Below are positions 19,338 through 28,223 of a stretch of DNA of 64,000 nucleotides, one piece after another. Made by a program: the position numbers and the translations under genes. The notes under the pieces were generated by a model. The model saw only the letters and a program-made list of their open reading frames with translations, did no database searches and was not told the DNA's origin. The stretch is from positions 1,240,001-1,304,000 of the forward strand of contig NZ_LR134533.1 in NCBI RefSeq assembly GCF_900638685.1, given 5' to 3'. Each line of letters starts with the position of its first letter. Position 1 is the stretch's first letter. Source of the stretch: Neisseria weaveri. Lineage in GTDB: Bacteria > Pseudomonadota > Gammaproteobacteria > Burkholderiales > Neisseriaceae.

Positions 19338-21422
19338 ATGAAACCACGCAAAATCCTCGTTACCTCCGCCCTGCCGTATGCCAACGGCAGCATCCACTTA
19401 GGCCACATGGTCGAGCACATCCAAACCGACATCTGGGTGCGCTTCCAAAAAATGCGCGGCCACGAATGCCATTACTGCTGCGCCGACGACACCCACGGTA
19501 CGCCCGTGATGCTGGCCGCCCAAAAACAAGGCATCAAACCCGAAGACATGATTGCCAAAGTGCGCGAAGAGCATTTGGCCGACTTCACCGGCTTCCACAT
19601 CGGCTACGACAACTATTACAGCACCCATTCGCCTGAAAACAAACAGCTTTCCGAGCAAATCTACCTTGCACTCAAAGCCAACGGCAAAATCGAAAGCCGC
19701 GTCATCGAGCAGCTGTTCGACCCCGAAAAAAACATGTTCCTGCCCGACCGCTTCGTGAAAGGCGAATGCCCCAAATGCCACGCCAAAGACCAATACGGCG
19801 ACAACTGCGAATCGTGCGGCACCACCTACTCGCCCACCGAGCTGATCAACCCCTATTCCGCCGTATCCGGCGCCACCCCCGTGCTGAAAGAATCCGAACA
19901 CTTCTTCTTCAAACTGGGCGAGTGCGCCGACTACCTGAAAGAATGGACTTCAGGCAGCACCACGCTTTCAGACGGCCGCATCCAGGCGCACCTGCAACCC
20001 GAAGCCCTCAACAAAATGAACGAATGGCTGGGCGGCGGAGAAAACGGCGAAACCACCCTTTCCGATTGGGACATCAGCCGCGACGCACCTTATTTCGGCT
20101 TCGAAATCCCCGGCGCACCCGGCAAATATTTCTACGTTTGGCTCGACGCACCCGTCGGCTACATGGCCTCGTTCAAAAACCTGTGCGACCGCACCGGCCT
20201 GAATTACGACGAATATTTCCAAGCAGGCAGCCAAACCGAGATGTACCACTTCATCGGCAAAGACATTCTCTACTTCCACGCTCTGTTTTGGCCCGCCATG
20301 CTCAAATTCAGCGGCCACCGCGCCCCCACCGGCGTGTTCGCCCACGGCTTTTTAACCGTCGACGGCCAAAAAATGTCCAAATCGCGCGGCACCTTCATCA
20401 CCGCCAAATCCTACCTCGACGGCGGCCTCAACCCCGAATGGATGCGCTACTACATCGCCGCCAAACTCAACAGCAAAATCGAAGACATCGACTTAAACCT
20501 GAACGACTTCATCGCCCGCGTCAACAGCGATTTGGTCGGCAAATACGTCAACATCGCCGCCCGCGCCGCAGGCTTTATCGCCAAACGCTTTGAAGGCCGT
20601 CTGAAAGACGTTTCAGGCAGTGAATTGGTACAAAAACTCGCCGCCGAGCGCGACAACATCGCCGCCGATTTCGAGCACCGCGAATACGCTAAAGCCCTGC
20701 GCGAAATCATGGCGCTGGCCGATGCCGTGAACGAATACGTCGATGCCAACAAACCGTGGGAATTGGCCAAACAAGAAGGCCAAGACGCGCGCCTGCACGA
20801 AGTATGCAGCGAGCTGATCAACGCCTTCAAAATCCTCAGCATCTACCTCGCGCCCGTGCTGCCCAAAGTCGCCGAACGTGCCGCCGCCTTTCTCAATCTC
20901 GACGGCCTGCGTTGGGCCGATGCCGCAACCGTGCTGCCCGAAGGCCACACCATCAACCAATACGAACATTTAATGCAACGAGTGGAGCAAAAACAAGTGG
21001 ACGATTTAATCGAAGCCAACAAACAAAGCATTCAGACGGCCTCAGCCGAAGCCGCCCCCGCCGAAACCAACCAATACGCGCCCGTCGCCGAACAAGCGAG
21101 CTTCGACGACTTCATGAAAATCGACATGCGCGTTGCCAAAGTGCTGAACTGCGAAGCCGTTGAAGGCAGCACCAAACTGCTCAAATTCGACCTCGACTTC
21201 GGCTTTGAACAACGCATCATCTTCTCAGGCATCGCCGCCAGCTACCCCAACCCCGCCGAACTCAACGGCCGCATGGTCATCGCCGTTGCCAACTTCGCCC
21301 CGCGCAAAATGGCCAAATTCGGCGTATCAGAAGGCATGATCCTTTCCGCCGCCACGGCAGACGGCAAACTGAAGCTGCTGGACGTGGATGCAGGCACTCA
21401 GCCGGGGGATAAGGTGGGTTGA
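19338..21422 (+). CDS. metG: Methionyl-tRNA synthetase
   Basis: MetG charges initiator and elongator tRNA-Met with methionine. The 694-residue protein has the class I signature SIHLGH (18-23) and the KMSKS loop (345-349). A zinc knuckle (CPKCHAK and CESCG, around 143-160) is present. A C-terminal OB-fold tRNA-binding domain after about residue 585 contains [22 protein letters not shown], which normally promotes dimerisation. The coding strand is markedly C-rich with C-ending codons, unlike most neighbours, whose coding strands are G-rich. Uptake sequences inside the gene encode SDGRIQ and GRLKDV. Confidence 0.97.
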   Translation: MKPRKILVTSALPYANGSIHLGHMVEHIQTDIWVRFQKMRGHECHYCCADDTHGTPVMLAAQKQGIKPEDMIAKVREEHLADFTGFHIGYDNYYSTHSPENKQLSEQIYLALKANGKIESRVIEQLFDPEKNMFLPDRFVKGECPKCHAKDQYGDNCESCGTTYSPTELINPYSAVSGATPVLKESEHFFFKLGECADYLKEWTSGSTTLSDGRIQAHLQPEALNKMNEWLGGGENGETTLSDWDISRDAPYFGFEIPGAPGKYFYVWLDAPVGYMASFKNLCDRTGLNYDEYFQAGSQTEMYHFIGKDILYFHALFWPAMLKFSGHRAPTGVFAHGFLTVDGQKMSKSRGTFITAKSYLDGGLNPEWMRYYIAAKLNSKIEDIDLNLNDFIARVNSDLVGKYVNIAARAAGFIAKRFEGRLKDVSGSELVQKLAAERDNIAADFEHREYAKALREIMALADAVNEYVDANKPWELAKQEGQDARLHEVCSELINAFKILSIYLAPVLPKVAERAAAFLNLDGLRWADAATVLPEGHTINQYEHLMQRVEQKQVDDLIEANKQSIQTASAEAAPAETNQYAPVAEQASFDDFMKIDMRVAKVLNCEAVEGSTKLLKFDLDFGFEQRIIFSGIAASYPNPAELNGRMVIAVANFAPRKMAKFGVSEGMILSAATADGKLKLLDVDAGTQPGDKVG

Positions 21423-21451
21423 TTTCTCCGATTTAAGCAATATCAATAAAG

Positions 21452-21484
21452 AAAGGCCGTCTGAAATTTCAGACGGCCTTTTTT
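21452..21484 (+). terminator. Uptake-sequence terminator after metG
   Basis: AAAGGCCGTCTGAAA and TTTCAGACGGCCTT with a run of T, 30 bases after the stop. Confidence 0.8.
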
Positions 21485-21540
21485 GTTTTGGCGGTCATGT
21501 TTTGCAGAAGATATATGGTTTATCTGCTGCACCCTCCGGT

Positions 21541-22437
21541 TTAATAGCGGTAGGCCGCCAGCTTGCGTTTGATTTCCGGCAAGGCTTTCAGGGCGGCTTG
21601 TTCGCCCAGTTTGATGGCTTGGTTTTTTTGGTCGAAACCGCCGACTGCGCCGAGATGCTGTACTTGCGGGGTAATTACGACGTTGGCTTTTTTCAATTCT
21701 TGCCGCAAGGCTGTTTGGCTCATGATGTTCAGGCTTTGGTCGAGATAGGAGAAGAATCCGGACTCGGTCAGCTTGGACGGACGGGCGGAAATGTCGACGG
21801 CGATAACGAAGTTGGCGCCTTGGTTGCGGGCGGCGGTAACGGGGACGGGGGCGGAGAGGCCGCCGTCAACGTATTTTTGGCCGCTGATTACGGCGGGTTG
21901 GAAGATGTTGGGAATGCTGACGGAGGCGCGAACCGCTTGTCCGACGTTGCCGCGGTTGAAGGCAATCGCATCGCCGGTGCCGAAACGGGTGGCAACGGCA
22001 GCGAATTTGCGCGGGAAGGATTGGATGGTTTTATTGTTGACTTTGCGGTTGATGAAGTCTTGCAGTTTTTGGCCTTTGATGAAGCCGCTGGTGGACAGGG
22101 TGAGGTCGACCAAGCTGCTTTTTTCTAAAATTTCGGCTTCCAATTCCAGGCGGTCGGGCGACATGCCGCTGGCGTACAGGCTGCCGACAATCGAGCCTGC
22201 GCTGGTGCCGGTAACGACTTTGACGGGGATGTTGTGTTGTTCCAAAACTTTAATCACGCCGATGTGGGCGAAGCCTTTGGAAGCGCCGCCGCCTAAGGCC
22301 AAGCCGATGGTGGCGTGCGGTTTGGGGGCGGGTTTGGGAATGGAGGTGTGTACGGGCGGGGTGGTGGTGTCACAGGCGGCAATGCCGATGACGGCAGCGA
22401 GAACAAGGGCTGCGCGTTTTAAATAGAGGAAATTCAT
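21541..22437 (-). CDS. Patatin-like phospholipase lipoprotein
   Basis: The 298-residue protein starts with a signal and lipobox ending at Cys22 (IGIAAC), so it should be membrane-anchored in the envelope. The patatin fold is clear: oxyanion loop GGGASKG (49-55), nucleophile motif GTSAG with Ser79, and the catalytic Asp in VDGGLSAPVPV near 190. It is therefore a Ser-Asp dyad lipid acyl hydrolase of the RssA/NTE group. The start at 22437 skips a longer frame that would read an uptake sequence as RPSEN. The substrate is unknown; membrane phospholipid turnover is the family role. Confidence 0.88.
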   Translation of the reverse strand: MNFLYLKRAALVLAAVIGIAACDTTTPPVHTSIPKPAPKPHATIGLALGGGASKGFAHIGVIKVLEQHNIPVKVVTGTSAGSIVGSLYASGMSPDRLELEAEILEKSSLVDLTLSTSGFIKGQKLQDFINRKVNNKTIQSFPRKFAAVATRFGTGDAIAFNRGNVGQAVRASVSIPNIFQPAVISGQKYVDGGLSAPVPVTAARNQGANFVIAVDISARPSKLTESGFFSYLDQSLNIMSQTALRQELKKANVVITPQVQHLGAVGGFDQKNQAIKLGEQAALKALPEIKRKLAAYRY

Positions 22438-22530
22438 ATTTTCAGACGGCCTTTGTGTGAGTAAAAACATTTTACCGGCTGGTTGCGGTATAACAGATGG
22501 GAAACGGAAAAACAGTATTGTACAAAACTA

Positions 22531-22568
22531 TCAGGCCGTCTGAAAACTGTATTTTTCAGACGGCCTGA
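22531..22568 (-). terminator. Uptake-sequence terminator after pncC
   Basis: TCAGGCCGTCTGAAAA and TTTTTCAGACGGCCTGA around a short loop, 14 bases past the pncC stop on the minus strand. Confidence 0.7.
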
Positions 22569-22581
22569 TAAAATCGGCTTG

Positions 22582-23052
22582 TTATTCAGGCAGATGGTCG
22601 GCGAGAAAAGCCAAAGCAAAGGCAACGGCCTGTTCGCGTATTTTGTCTCGGCCGCCTTCAAACAGGGCGGTGCGCGCCCAAATACGCTGTTTACTTGCCA
22701 ATCCGAACCATACTGTGCCGACGGGCTTGTCGTCGCTGCCGCCGGTGGGGCCGGCAATGCCGGAAATGCTGAGCGAGTAGTCGGCTTTGGCGGCCAGCAG
22801 TGCGCCCAAAGCCATTTCGCGCACGGTTTCTTCGCTGACGGCGCCGTAGTGGTCGAGCGTTTGCGCCTGTACGCCGAGCAGCTGTTGTTTGGCTTCGTTG
22901 CTGTACGTAACAAAGCCTGTGTCAAACCAGGCGGAGCTGCCGGGCAGTTGGGTCAGCTTGGCAGCCAACATGCCGCCGGTGCAGGATTCGGCGCAGGTAA
23001 CGGTTTGTTTGTGTGCGTGCAGACGGGAAGTGACGGCTTCCAAAATATCCAT
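22582..23052 (-). CDS. pncC: Nicotinamide-nucleotide amidohydrolase
   Basis: PncC (the CinA C-terminal domain as a stand-alone protein) deamidates nicotinamide mononucleotide to nicotinate mononucleotide, returning the NMN left by DNA ligase to NAD synthesis. The 156-residue protein has the hallmark TCAESCTGGML near residue 20, then YSNEAKQQLLGV and ISGIAGPTGGS. The start at 23052 (MDILEA) is preferred; a frame nine codons longer is possible. The gene is single, between ftsX and the patatin gene. Confidence 0.92.
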   Translation of the reverse strand: MDILEAVTSRLHAHKQTVTCAESCTGGMLAAKLTQLPGSSAWFDTGFVTYSNEAKQQLLGVQAQTLDHYGAVSEETVREMALGALLAAKADYSLSISGIAGPTGGSDDKPVGTVWFGLASKQRIWARTALFEGGRDKIREQAVAFALAFLADHLPE

Positions 23053-23121
23053 AGTCGGTCTTTCTGAAGAAACGGTCAAACCGATGGTTTAAGCCCGATA
23101 TCGGTTTGGCCGGATGAGAAA

Positions 23122-23150
23122 CAGGCCGTCTGAAATTTCAGACGGCCTTA
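23122..23150 (-). terminator. Uptake-sequence terminator after ftsX
   Basis: CAGGCCGTCTGAAA and TTTCAGACGGCCTT, 4 bases past the ftsX stop on the minus strand. Confidence 0.7.
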
Positions 23151-23153
23151 GGC

Positions 23154-24068
23154 TTATTTTTTGGCTTTAAAGCCGAGCAGGTGTTGCTGCGTGGCCAGCC
23201 ATGCTCCGGCGATGCCGAGTGCGGCCACCACCAGCAATACGGCGGCGATTTCCCAAATATGGAAGAAACGCCATTCGATATTCAGGCCGTAGGGCGTGAA
23301 GATTCTTTGTACCAGCGGTTGCGATACCCGAATCAGCCAGGCGCACAGACCGAGGCTGACAATCACCGACAATACGCTCTGCCATGCGGCTTGATACAGG
23401 AACGGGCGGCGGATAAACGAAGCCGGTGCGCCCAAGAGCTTGGTAATCTCGATTTCTTCTTTGCGGCTGAGGATTTGCAGGCGTATGGTGTTGTGCGCCA
23501 CCAAAACGAAAGCCACGCTCAGGGTAACGGCCAGAAACCAGAAAATGCGGTGCAGAAAATCGTTCATTTGATACAGCGTCTGCATCCATTCGGTATCGAG
23601 TTTGGCCGATTCGACCATGGGCAATTCGCTCAAGTCTTTTTGCAGTGCCTGCATGGCTTCCGGCGGCGTTTCGGGCTGGGGGGTAACGATGAATACGTCG
23701 GGCAGCGGGTTTTCTTCGAGCATGGATACCAGATTTTGGCCGCCCATACTTTCCTGCAGCTCGGTCAGGCCTTGCTGCTTGCCGATAAATTCGCTTTTTT
23801 CGATGCGTTTGTCTTGTTGCAGCAGCGTTTTGACTGCTTCGCCGTCAACTTCGTCGGCGCCCGGTTCCATATAAACGGTAATTTGCGGCGATTCGTTGAG
23901 CTTGCCCAATACGGCTTGCCCGCTTTGTACGCCCAAATACAGGGTGAGCGGCAAGGTCATGGCGATGGCCAGCATCAGCAGAATCAGCAGCGTGCCGAAA
24001 GGCTGTTTCAACAATTGGCGCGCGGCGTTGCGTGCGGATTCCCAGTGCAGAGATAAATAGTGGTTCAT
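23154..24068 (-). CDS. ftsX: Cell division protein FtsX
   Basis: FtsX is the membrane half of the FtsEX complex, which passes cytoplasmic ATP hydrolysis across the inner membrane to activate septal peptidoglycan hydrolases. The 304-residue protein has one N-terminal helix (TLLILLMLAIAMTLPL), a periplasmic domain of about 130 residues and three C-terminal helices. It also has the family motif EEIEITKLLGAP. Its ATG overlaps the ftsE stop as ATGA, so translation is coupled. A much longer upstream frame is the shadow of ftsE. Confidence 0.94.
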   Translation of the reverse strand: MNHYLSLHWESARNAARQLLKQPFGTLLILLMLAIAMTLPLTLYLGVQSGQAVLGKLNESPQITVYMEPGADEVDGEAVKTLLQQDKRIEKSEFIGKQQGLTELQESMGGQNLVSMLEENPLPDVFIVTPQPETPPEAMQALQKDLSELPMVESAKLDTEWMQTLYQMNDFLHRIFWFLAVTLSVAFVLVAHNTIRLQILSRKEEIEITKLLGAPASFIRRPFLYQAAWQSVLSVIVSLGLCAWLIRVSQPLVQRIFTPYGLNIEWRFFHIWEIAAVLLVVAALGIAGAWLATQQHLLGFKAKK

Positions 24069-24718
24069 GATGTAAACCTGCCTCCCTGCAAACGCAGAAT
24101 ACGGTGGCCGTAATCGGCCATCAGGGTTTCGTCGTGTGCGGCCACAATCACGGTGGTGCCGGCTTCGTGGAAGGTTTTGAACAACTCCATAATGTCCAAA
24201 GCATAGGCGCGGTCGAGATTGGCCGAAGGTTCGTCGGCAATCAGCAGGCTGGGCTGGTGGACAACGGCACGGGCGATGCACAGGCGTTGCTGTTCGCCGC
24301 CGGACAGGGTGACCGGATCGGCGGTTTCGCGTCCGCCCAAGCCGACTTTTTCAATGGCGATGCGGGCGCGTTTGTCGGCTTGTTTGGCGTCGTAGCCGAT
24401 AATCCGCAGCGGCAGTAAAACATTTTCCAAGACGCTTCTGTCGTACAGGATTTTGTGGTCTTGGAACACGATGCCGATGTGTTGGCGCATAAAGCCGATC
24501 TGGTTGTCGTTGAGGCTGCCGATGTCTTGGTTGTTCATCCAAACTTTGCCTTCGGTCGGTTTGGTGATGCCTGCAATCAGTTTGAGAATGGTGGATTTGC
24601 CTGCGCCGGAATGTCCGGCCACAAAAATCATCTCGCCTTTGTTGATGGTGAAACTCACGTTTTTCAGCGCCTGAAAGCCGCCGGGATAGGTTTTGGAAAC
24701 TTGTTCGAAACGAATCAT
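24065..24718 (-). CDS. ftsE: Cell division ATP-binding protein FtsE
   Basis: FtsE is the ATPase of the FtsEX division complex. The 217-residue protein has Walker A GHSGAGKS (35-42), the Q-loop VFQDHKIL, the signature LSGGEQQR, Walker B LLIADEPSANLD and the switch AAHDE. The start at 24718 gives the usual MIRFEQVSKTYPGG; a 16-codon longer frame passes through an uptake sequence. It is the first gene of the ftsEX pair. The ftsY gene lies upstream on the same strand, but a BolA-family gene on the other strand separates them. Confidence 0.96.
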   Translation of the reverse strand: MIRFEQVSKTYPGGFQALKNVSFTINKGEMIFVAGHSGAGKSTILKLIAGITKPTEGKVWMNNQDIGSLNDNQIGFMRQHIGIVFQDHKILYDRSVLENVLLPLRIIGYDAKQADKRARIAIEKVGLGGRETADPVTLSGGEQQRLCIARAVVHQPSLLIADEPSANLDRAYALDIMELFKTFHEAGTTVIVAAHDETLMADYGHRILRLQGGRFTS

Positions 24719-24739
24719 AAAAACTTGCTCGCTGGTTAT

Positions 24740-24780
24740 TTTCAGACGGCCTGTCTGTTTAAGCACAGAGGCCGTCTGAA
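24740..24780. repeat. Inverted uptake-sequence pair between ftsE and the BolA gene
   Basis: TTTTCAGACGGCCT (24740 onward) and GAGGCCGTCTGAA face each other over a 13-base loop, in the shared divergent promoter region. Confidence 0.6.
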
Positions 24781-24836
24781 TAAGGATAACTTTGATTATA
24801 CCGAATAATTCCTGTTTCTGTCGGCTGATAATCCTT

Positions 24837-24842
24837 TATAAT
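24837..24842 (+). promoter_or_regulatory. Candidate -10 box of the BolA-family gene
   Basis: TATAAT within TTTATAATGCGGTT, almost the same string as upstream of orn. It lies 104 bases before the ATG. Confidence 0.45.
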
Positions 24843-24945
24843 GCGGTTGGTTTGCCGCTGCTGAAGCCGCTGCAAAAACAGATCAAACAGTTTTCAGACG
24901 GCCTGTTCGAGGTCGTCTGAAAAAATGAAAACGAAGGAACACGCC

Positions 24946-25197
24946 ATGTTAAGCCCCGAACAAGTTAAAGCCATGATCGAAGCCGTTTTGCCCTGCCAAT
25001 ATTTGGAAGTGGAAGGCGACGGCCATCACTTTTTCGCCGTGATCGTATCCGAAGCCTTTGAAGGCAAAGCACGTTTGGCGCGCCACCGTTTGGTGAAAGA
25101 CGGTTTGGCCGAGAAGCTGGCAAGCAATGAATTGCACGCTTTATCGATTTCCACCGCCGCCACGCCTGCGGAATGGGCAGCCAAGCAGCAGGGTTAA
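24946..25197 (+). CDS. BolA-family protein (IbaG/YrbA-like)
   Basis: The 83-residue protein is a BolA-like partner of monothiol glutaredoxins, a family linked to [2Fe-2S] cluster handling. It shows the helix-loop pattern MLSPEQVKAMIEAVLP, then EVEGDGHHFFAVIVS and the conserved RLARHRLVKDGL segment with HALSIS at the end. That is closer to IbaG than to BolA. AAGGA lies 8 bases before the ATG at 24946. A start seven codons earlier follows an uptake-sequence variant (GGTCGTCTGAA) and is less likely. The gene sits between ftsY and ftsE in the opposite direction. Confidence 0.88.
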   Translation: MLSPEQVKAMIEAVLPCQYLEVEGDGHHFFAVIVSEAFEGKARLARHRLVKDGLAEKLASNELHALSISTAATPAEWAAKQQG

Positions 25198-25232
25198 TCT
25201 TTTGGCAGTTAAAATAGGGAAGTTGAAGTATC

Positions 25233-25261
25233 AAAGGCCGTCTGAAAATTCAGACGGCCTT
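25233..25261. terminator. Shared uptake-sequence terminator, BolA gene/ftsY
   Basis: AAAGGCCGTCTGAA and TTCAGACGGCCTT lie between two convergent genes. A-rich and T-rich flanks on both sides suit a bidirectional terminator. Confidence 0.7.
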
Positions 25262-25281
25262 GTTTATTGGGTTTGTTGAAA

Positions 25282-26580
25282 TCAGCTGCCCTGACCGTCG
25301 TCGATCAGCGCATCCACAAACGCACGCGCGTCAAACGGGCGCAAGTCGTCGATGCTCTCGCCCACACCGATATAGCGTACCGGAATCGGGCGGCTGGAAG
25401 CGAGTGCAGCCAGAATGCCGCCTTTGGCCGTACCGTCGAGCTTGGTCACGATCAGGCCGGTCAGGCCGAGTGCGTCGTCAAACGCCACCACTTGGTTGAC
25501 GGCGTTTTGGCCGATATTGGCATCCAGCACCACGATGATTTCATGCGGCGCGTCGGGCATGGATTTTTGCAGCACGCGCTTTACTTTTTTGATTTCTTCC
25601 ATCAAATGCAGCTGGGTCGGCAGGCGGCCTGCGGTGTCGGCCAGCACGATGTCTATACCGCGCGCTTTGGCGGCTTCTACGGCATCGAAGCAGACGGCGG
25701 CGGAGTCGCCCGTGCTTTGCGAAATCACGGTAACGCCGTTGCGCGCGCCCCATTCCTGCAACTGCTCGCGTGCAGCGGCGCGGAAGGTATCGCCTGCGGC
25801 CAACAATACCGACTTGCCTTGCGATTGGAAATATTTGGCCAGTTTGCCGATGGAAGTGGTTTTGCCCGCGCCGTTGATGCCGGCCAGCATAATCACAAAC
25901 GGCTGGCCGTTATCAGGAATCACCAGCGGCTGTTCAAGCGGTTTGATTAAATCGTAAATCGCATCTTTCAACGCGCCGCGCAGCTCGTTGCCGTCTTTCA
26001 AACCGCGCAGCGATACGCGTTTGCGTACGTCTTTCATCAGATAATCGGTGGCTTCCATGCCCATATCACTGGTAATCAGCACGGTTTCCAATTCTTCATA
26101 CAGGTCTTCGTCGATTTGGCCGCCGCCGAATACGCCGGCCAGCGATTTGGCCATATGGTCGCGCGATTTGGTCAGACCTTGTTTCAAACGTGCAGCCCAG
26201 CCGAGTTTGGCCGGTTCGGGTTTGGGTTCTTCCTTCACGGCGGGAACGGCAGGTACGGAAGCGGTGTCGGAAGTATGATCTTCTTCAACGGCAGCTTCGG
26301 CTTGCGGTTCGTTTTCGGTTTCATTGGGCATGGCAGCCGTTGCAGCGGGGATTTCGGCAGCGGTTTCGGGAGTGGCGACGGGCTGTTGAACGGCCGGGGA
26401 AGCCGGTTCAGATATAGCGTCGGCAATGGGGTTTGGCTCGGACTTTTTTGGCGCGGCGCTTTCCGCCGGTTCGGTTTCCGGCTGCGGCTCTGCTGCGGTT
26501 TCTACGGCCGACGGTGCGGCTTCCGGTGTGATTTCTTCCGGCGTTTCTTGTTTTTTCTTGCGTTTAAAGAAGCTGAACAT
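25282..26580 (-). CDS. ftsY: Signal recognition particle receptor FtsY
   Basis: FtsY is the membrane-associated GTPase that receives SRP-bound ribosomes and hands them to SecYEG. The 432-residue protein has a basic start (FFKRKKK) and a long acidic Ala/Pro/Glu-rich A-domain to about residue 125. The NG domain follows, with P-loop GINGAGKT at 234-241, DTFRAAAREQL, DTAGRL and TKLDGTAKGG. It ends in the usual GVGESIDDLRPFDARAFVDAL. It is divergent from the M16 peptidase pair. Confidence 0.96.
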   Translation of the reverse strand: MFSFFKRKKKQETPEEITPEAAPSAVETAAEPQPETEPAESAAPKKSEPNPIADAISEPASPAVQQPVATPETAAEIPAATAAMPNETENEPQAEAAVEEDHTSDTASVPAVPAVKEEPKPEPAKLGWAARLKQGLTKSRDHMAKSLAGVFGGGQIDEDLYEELETVLITSDMGMEATDYLMKDVRKRVSLRGLKDGNELRGALKDAIYDLIKPLEQPLVIPDNGQPFVIMLAGINGAGKTTSIGKLAKYFQSQGKSVLLAAGDTFRAAAREQLQEWGARNGVTVISQSTGDSAAVCFDAVEAAKARGIDIVLADTAGRLPTQLHLMEEIKKVKRVLQKSMPDAPHEIIVVLDANIGQNAVNQVVAFDDALGLTGLIVTKLDGTAKGGILAALASSRPIPVRYIGVGESIDDLRPFDARAFVDALIDDGQGS

Positions 26581-26836
26581 AAGGATTCCCTTGTGGTTAA
26601 CCGAAAATGGCGGCGGTGCGGACAGAATTCCGCCGACTGGCGGGGGTTATGTTTTCCGCATGGTTTGTGGGCGGTTAATTGTAGCGTATTTTCAGCGTTT
26701 TCCCGATATTTTTGCGTAAGGTGCGGCAAAGTGTGTGCCGGAACGGCAGGAGGCCGTCTGAAAATTCTGCGTCTTGTTTATGAAATTGATAGAAGCTATC
26801 ATTTGTTTGTGCTTAATTTTTGATTAAAGGCTTTTT

Positions 26837-28162
26837 ATGTTATGCCGTTTGGTTTTACCTTTGTTGTTGGCCTGTGCTTTTCCTGTGTGCGCGGAAACGG
26901 TATCGCGCACGCTGCCCAATGGTTTGAAAGTGGTGGTGAAGGAAGACAGACGCGCGCCGGTGGCGGTTTCGCAGATTTGGTACAAGGTGGGCAGCGTGGA
27001 CGAGCAGCCCGGAAAAACAGGCTTGAGCCATGCTTTGGAACACATGATGTTTAAGGGTACGGCGGCGGTGCCGTCGGGCGAGTTCAGCCGTCTGATTTCG
27101 GCTTGGGGCGGGCAGTTAAACGCTTATACCAACCGCAACGAAACGGTTTATTACGAAAACATTGCGGCGGCGAATCTGCCGAAAGTGCTGGAGCTGGAAG
27201 CCGACCGTATGCAGAACCTGAACTTCAGCGATGCGGAATTTTTAAATGAAATGAATGTGATCCGCGAAGAACGCCGCCAGCGTACCGACGACAGCGCAGG
27301 CGGAAAGTTGTGGGAACATGTGTTTATCAACACGTTTGAAAATCCGGCTTTGAGAGCACCGGTTATCGGTTATATGGCGGATTTGGACAAGCTGAAAGCC
27401 GATGATTTGCGCGAATGGTACCGGCAATGGTATGCGCCGAACAATGCGGTTTTGGTGGTGGTGGGCGATGTGGACGCGCAGGAAACCGTGAAAAAGGCGG
27501 AGGCTTTGTTCGGCCGGATTGCTGCGAAACCTTTACCGAACCGCAATAATCTGGCCGAACGGCAGCAGCGGCAGGCCGTCGTTGCGTCAACCGATTCGGC
27601 AGTAACGCGCCAGCCTTTGTCGGCTTTGTCGTTCCGCGTTCCCGGCTTGAATCCCGAGCGTTTGGACGAGCGTATGCCTTATGCGTTGAGCGTGTTGGCA
27701 TCGGTGTTGGGCGGACATTCTTCCAGCCGTTTTGACGCGGGCTTGGTGCGCGGGCGCAAAGTGGCGTTGAGTGCGGGTGCGGTTTACGACATGATGAGCC
27801 GCGAGCTGCCTCTGTTTCATATTTTCGTGATGCCGTCTGAAGGAAAAACAGTCGAAGAAGTGCTGGCGTTGGTTCGTGCGGAGATTGCCGACATTGCGGC
27901 CAACGGGATTTCCCAAGCGGAATTGCAGCGTGTGCGCAACCGTATCACGGCTGAAAAAGTTTATGCCCAAGATTCGATGACCGAGCAGGCTTCGGTTATC
28001 GGGCGTTTGGAAACGCACGGTTTCCGTTATCAGGACGAAGACGAAATCCGGCGCAGGCTGTTGGCGGTAAGCGCGGAAGAAGTACGCGCGGCGGCGGCAT
28101 TGCTGACGGCAGACCGTTCCAGCCAAGTTACGGTTTATCCTGCCAAGGCGGCAGCGAAATAA
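26837..28162 (+). CDS. M16 zinc peptidase, catalytically intact subunit
   Basis: The 441-residue protein has a Sec signal cleaved near VCA-ET (about residue 19), so it is periplasmic. It is an M16 metallopeptidase (pitrilysin/processing-peptidase type). The inverted zinc motif HALEH is at 65-69, and the third ligand is Glu145 within REE, at the expected distance of about 76 residues. Two M16 domains are recognisable, the second around residues 190-370. The next gene encodes a second M16 protein without the zinc motif. Active/inactive pairs of this type form heterodimers like mitochondrial processing peptidase. The substrate is unknown; degradation of periplasmic peptides is the general role. 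Confidence 0.9.
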   Translation: MLCRLVLPLLLACAFPVCAETVSRTLPNGLKVVVKEDRRAPVAVSQIWYKVGSVDEQPGKTGLSHALEHMMFKGTAAVPSGEFSRLISAWGGQLNAYTNRNETVYYENIAAANLPKVLELEADRMQNLNFSDAEFLNEMNVIREERRQRTDDSAGGKLWEHVFINTFENPALRAPVIGYMADLDKLKADDLREWYRQWYAPNNAVLVVVGDVDAQETVKKAEALFGRIAAKPLPNRNNLAERQQRQAVVASTDSAVTRQPLSALSFRVPGLNPERLDERMPYALSVLASVLGGHSSSRFDAGLVRGRKVALSAGAVYDMMSRELPLFHIFVMPSEGKTVEEVLALVRAEIADIAANGISQAELQRVRNRITAEKVYAQDSMTEQASVIGRLETHGFRYQDEDEIRRRLLAVSAEEVRAAAALLTADRSSQVTVYPAKAAAK

Positions 28163-28169
28163 AGAGGGT

Positions 28170-28199
28170 TGAGGCCGTCTGAAAATTCAGACGGCCTCA
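28170..28199 (+). repeat. Uptake-sequence inverted pair between the two M16 genes
   Basis: GAGGCCGTCTGAA/TTCAGACGGCCTC lies in the 61-base gap. There is no T-tract after the stem, so read-through into the second gene is likely. Confidence 0.65.
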
Positions 28200-28223
28200 C
28201 GGCAACACAATAGAAAGTAGATT

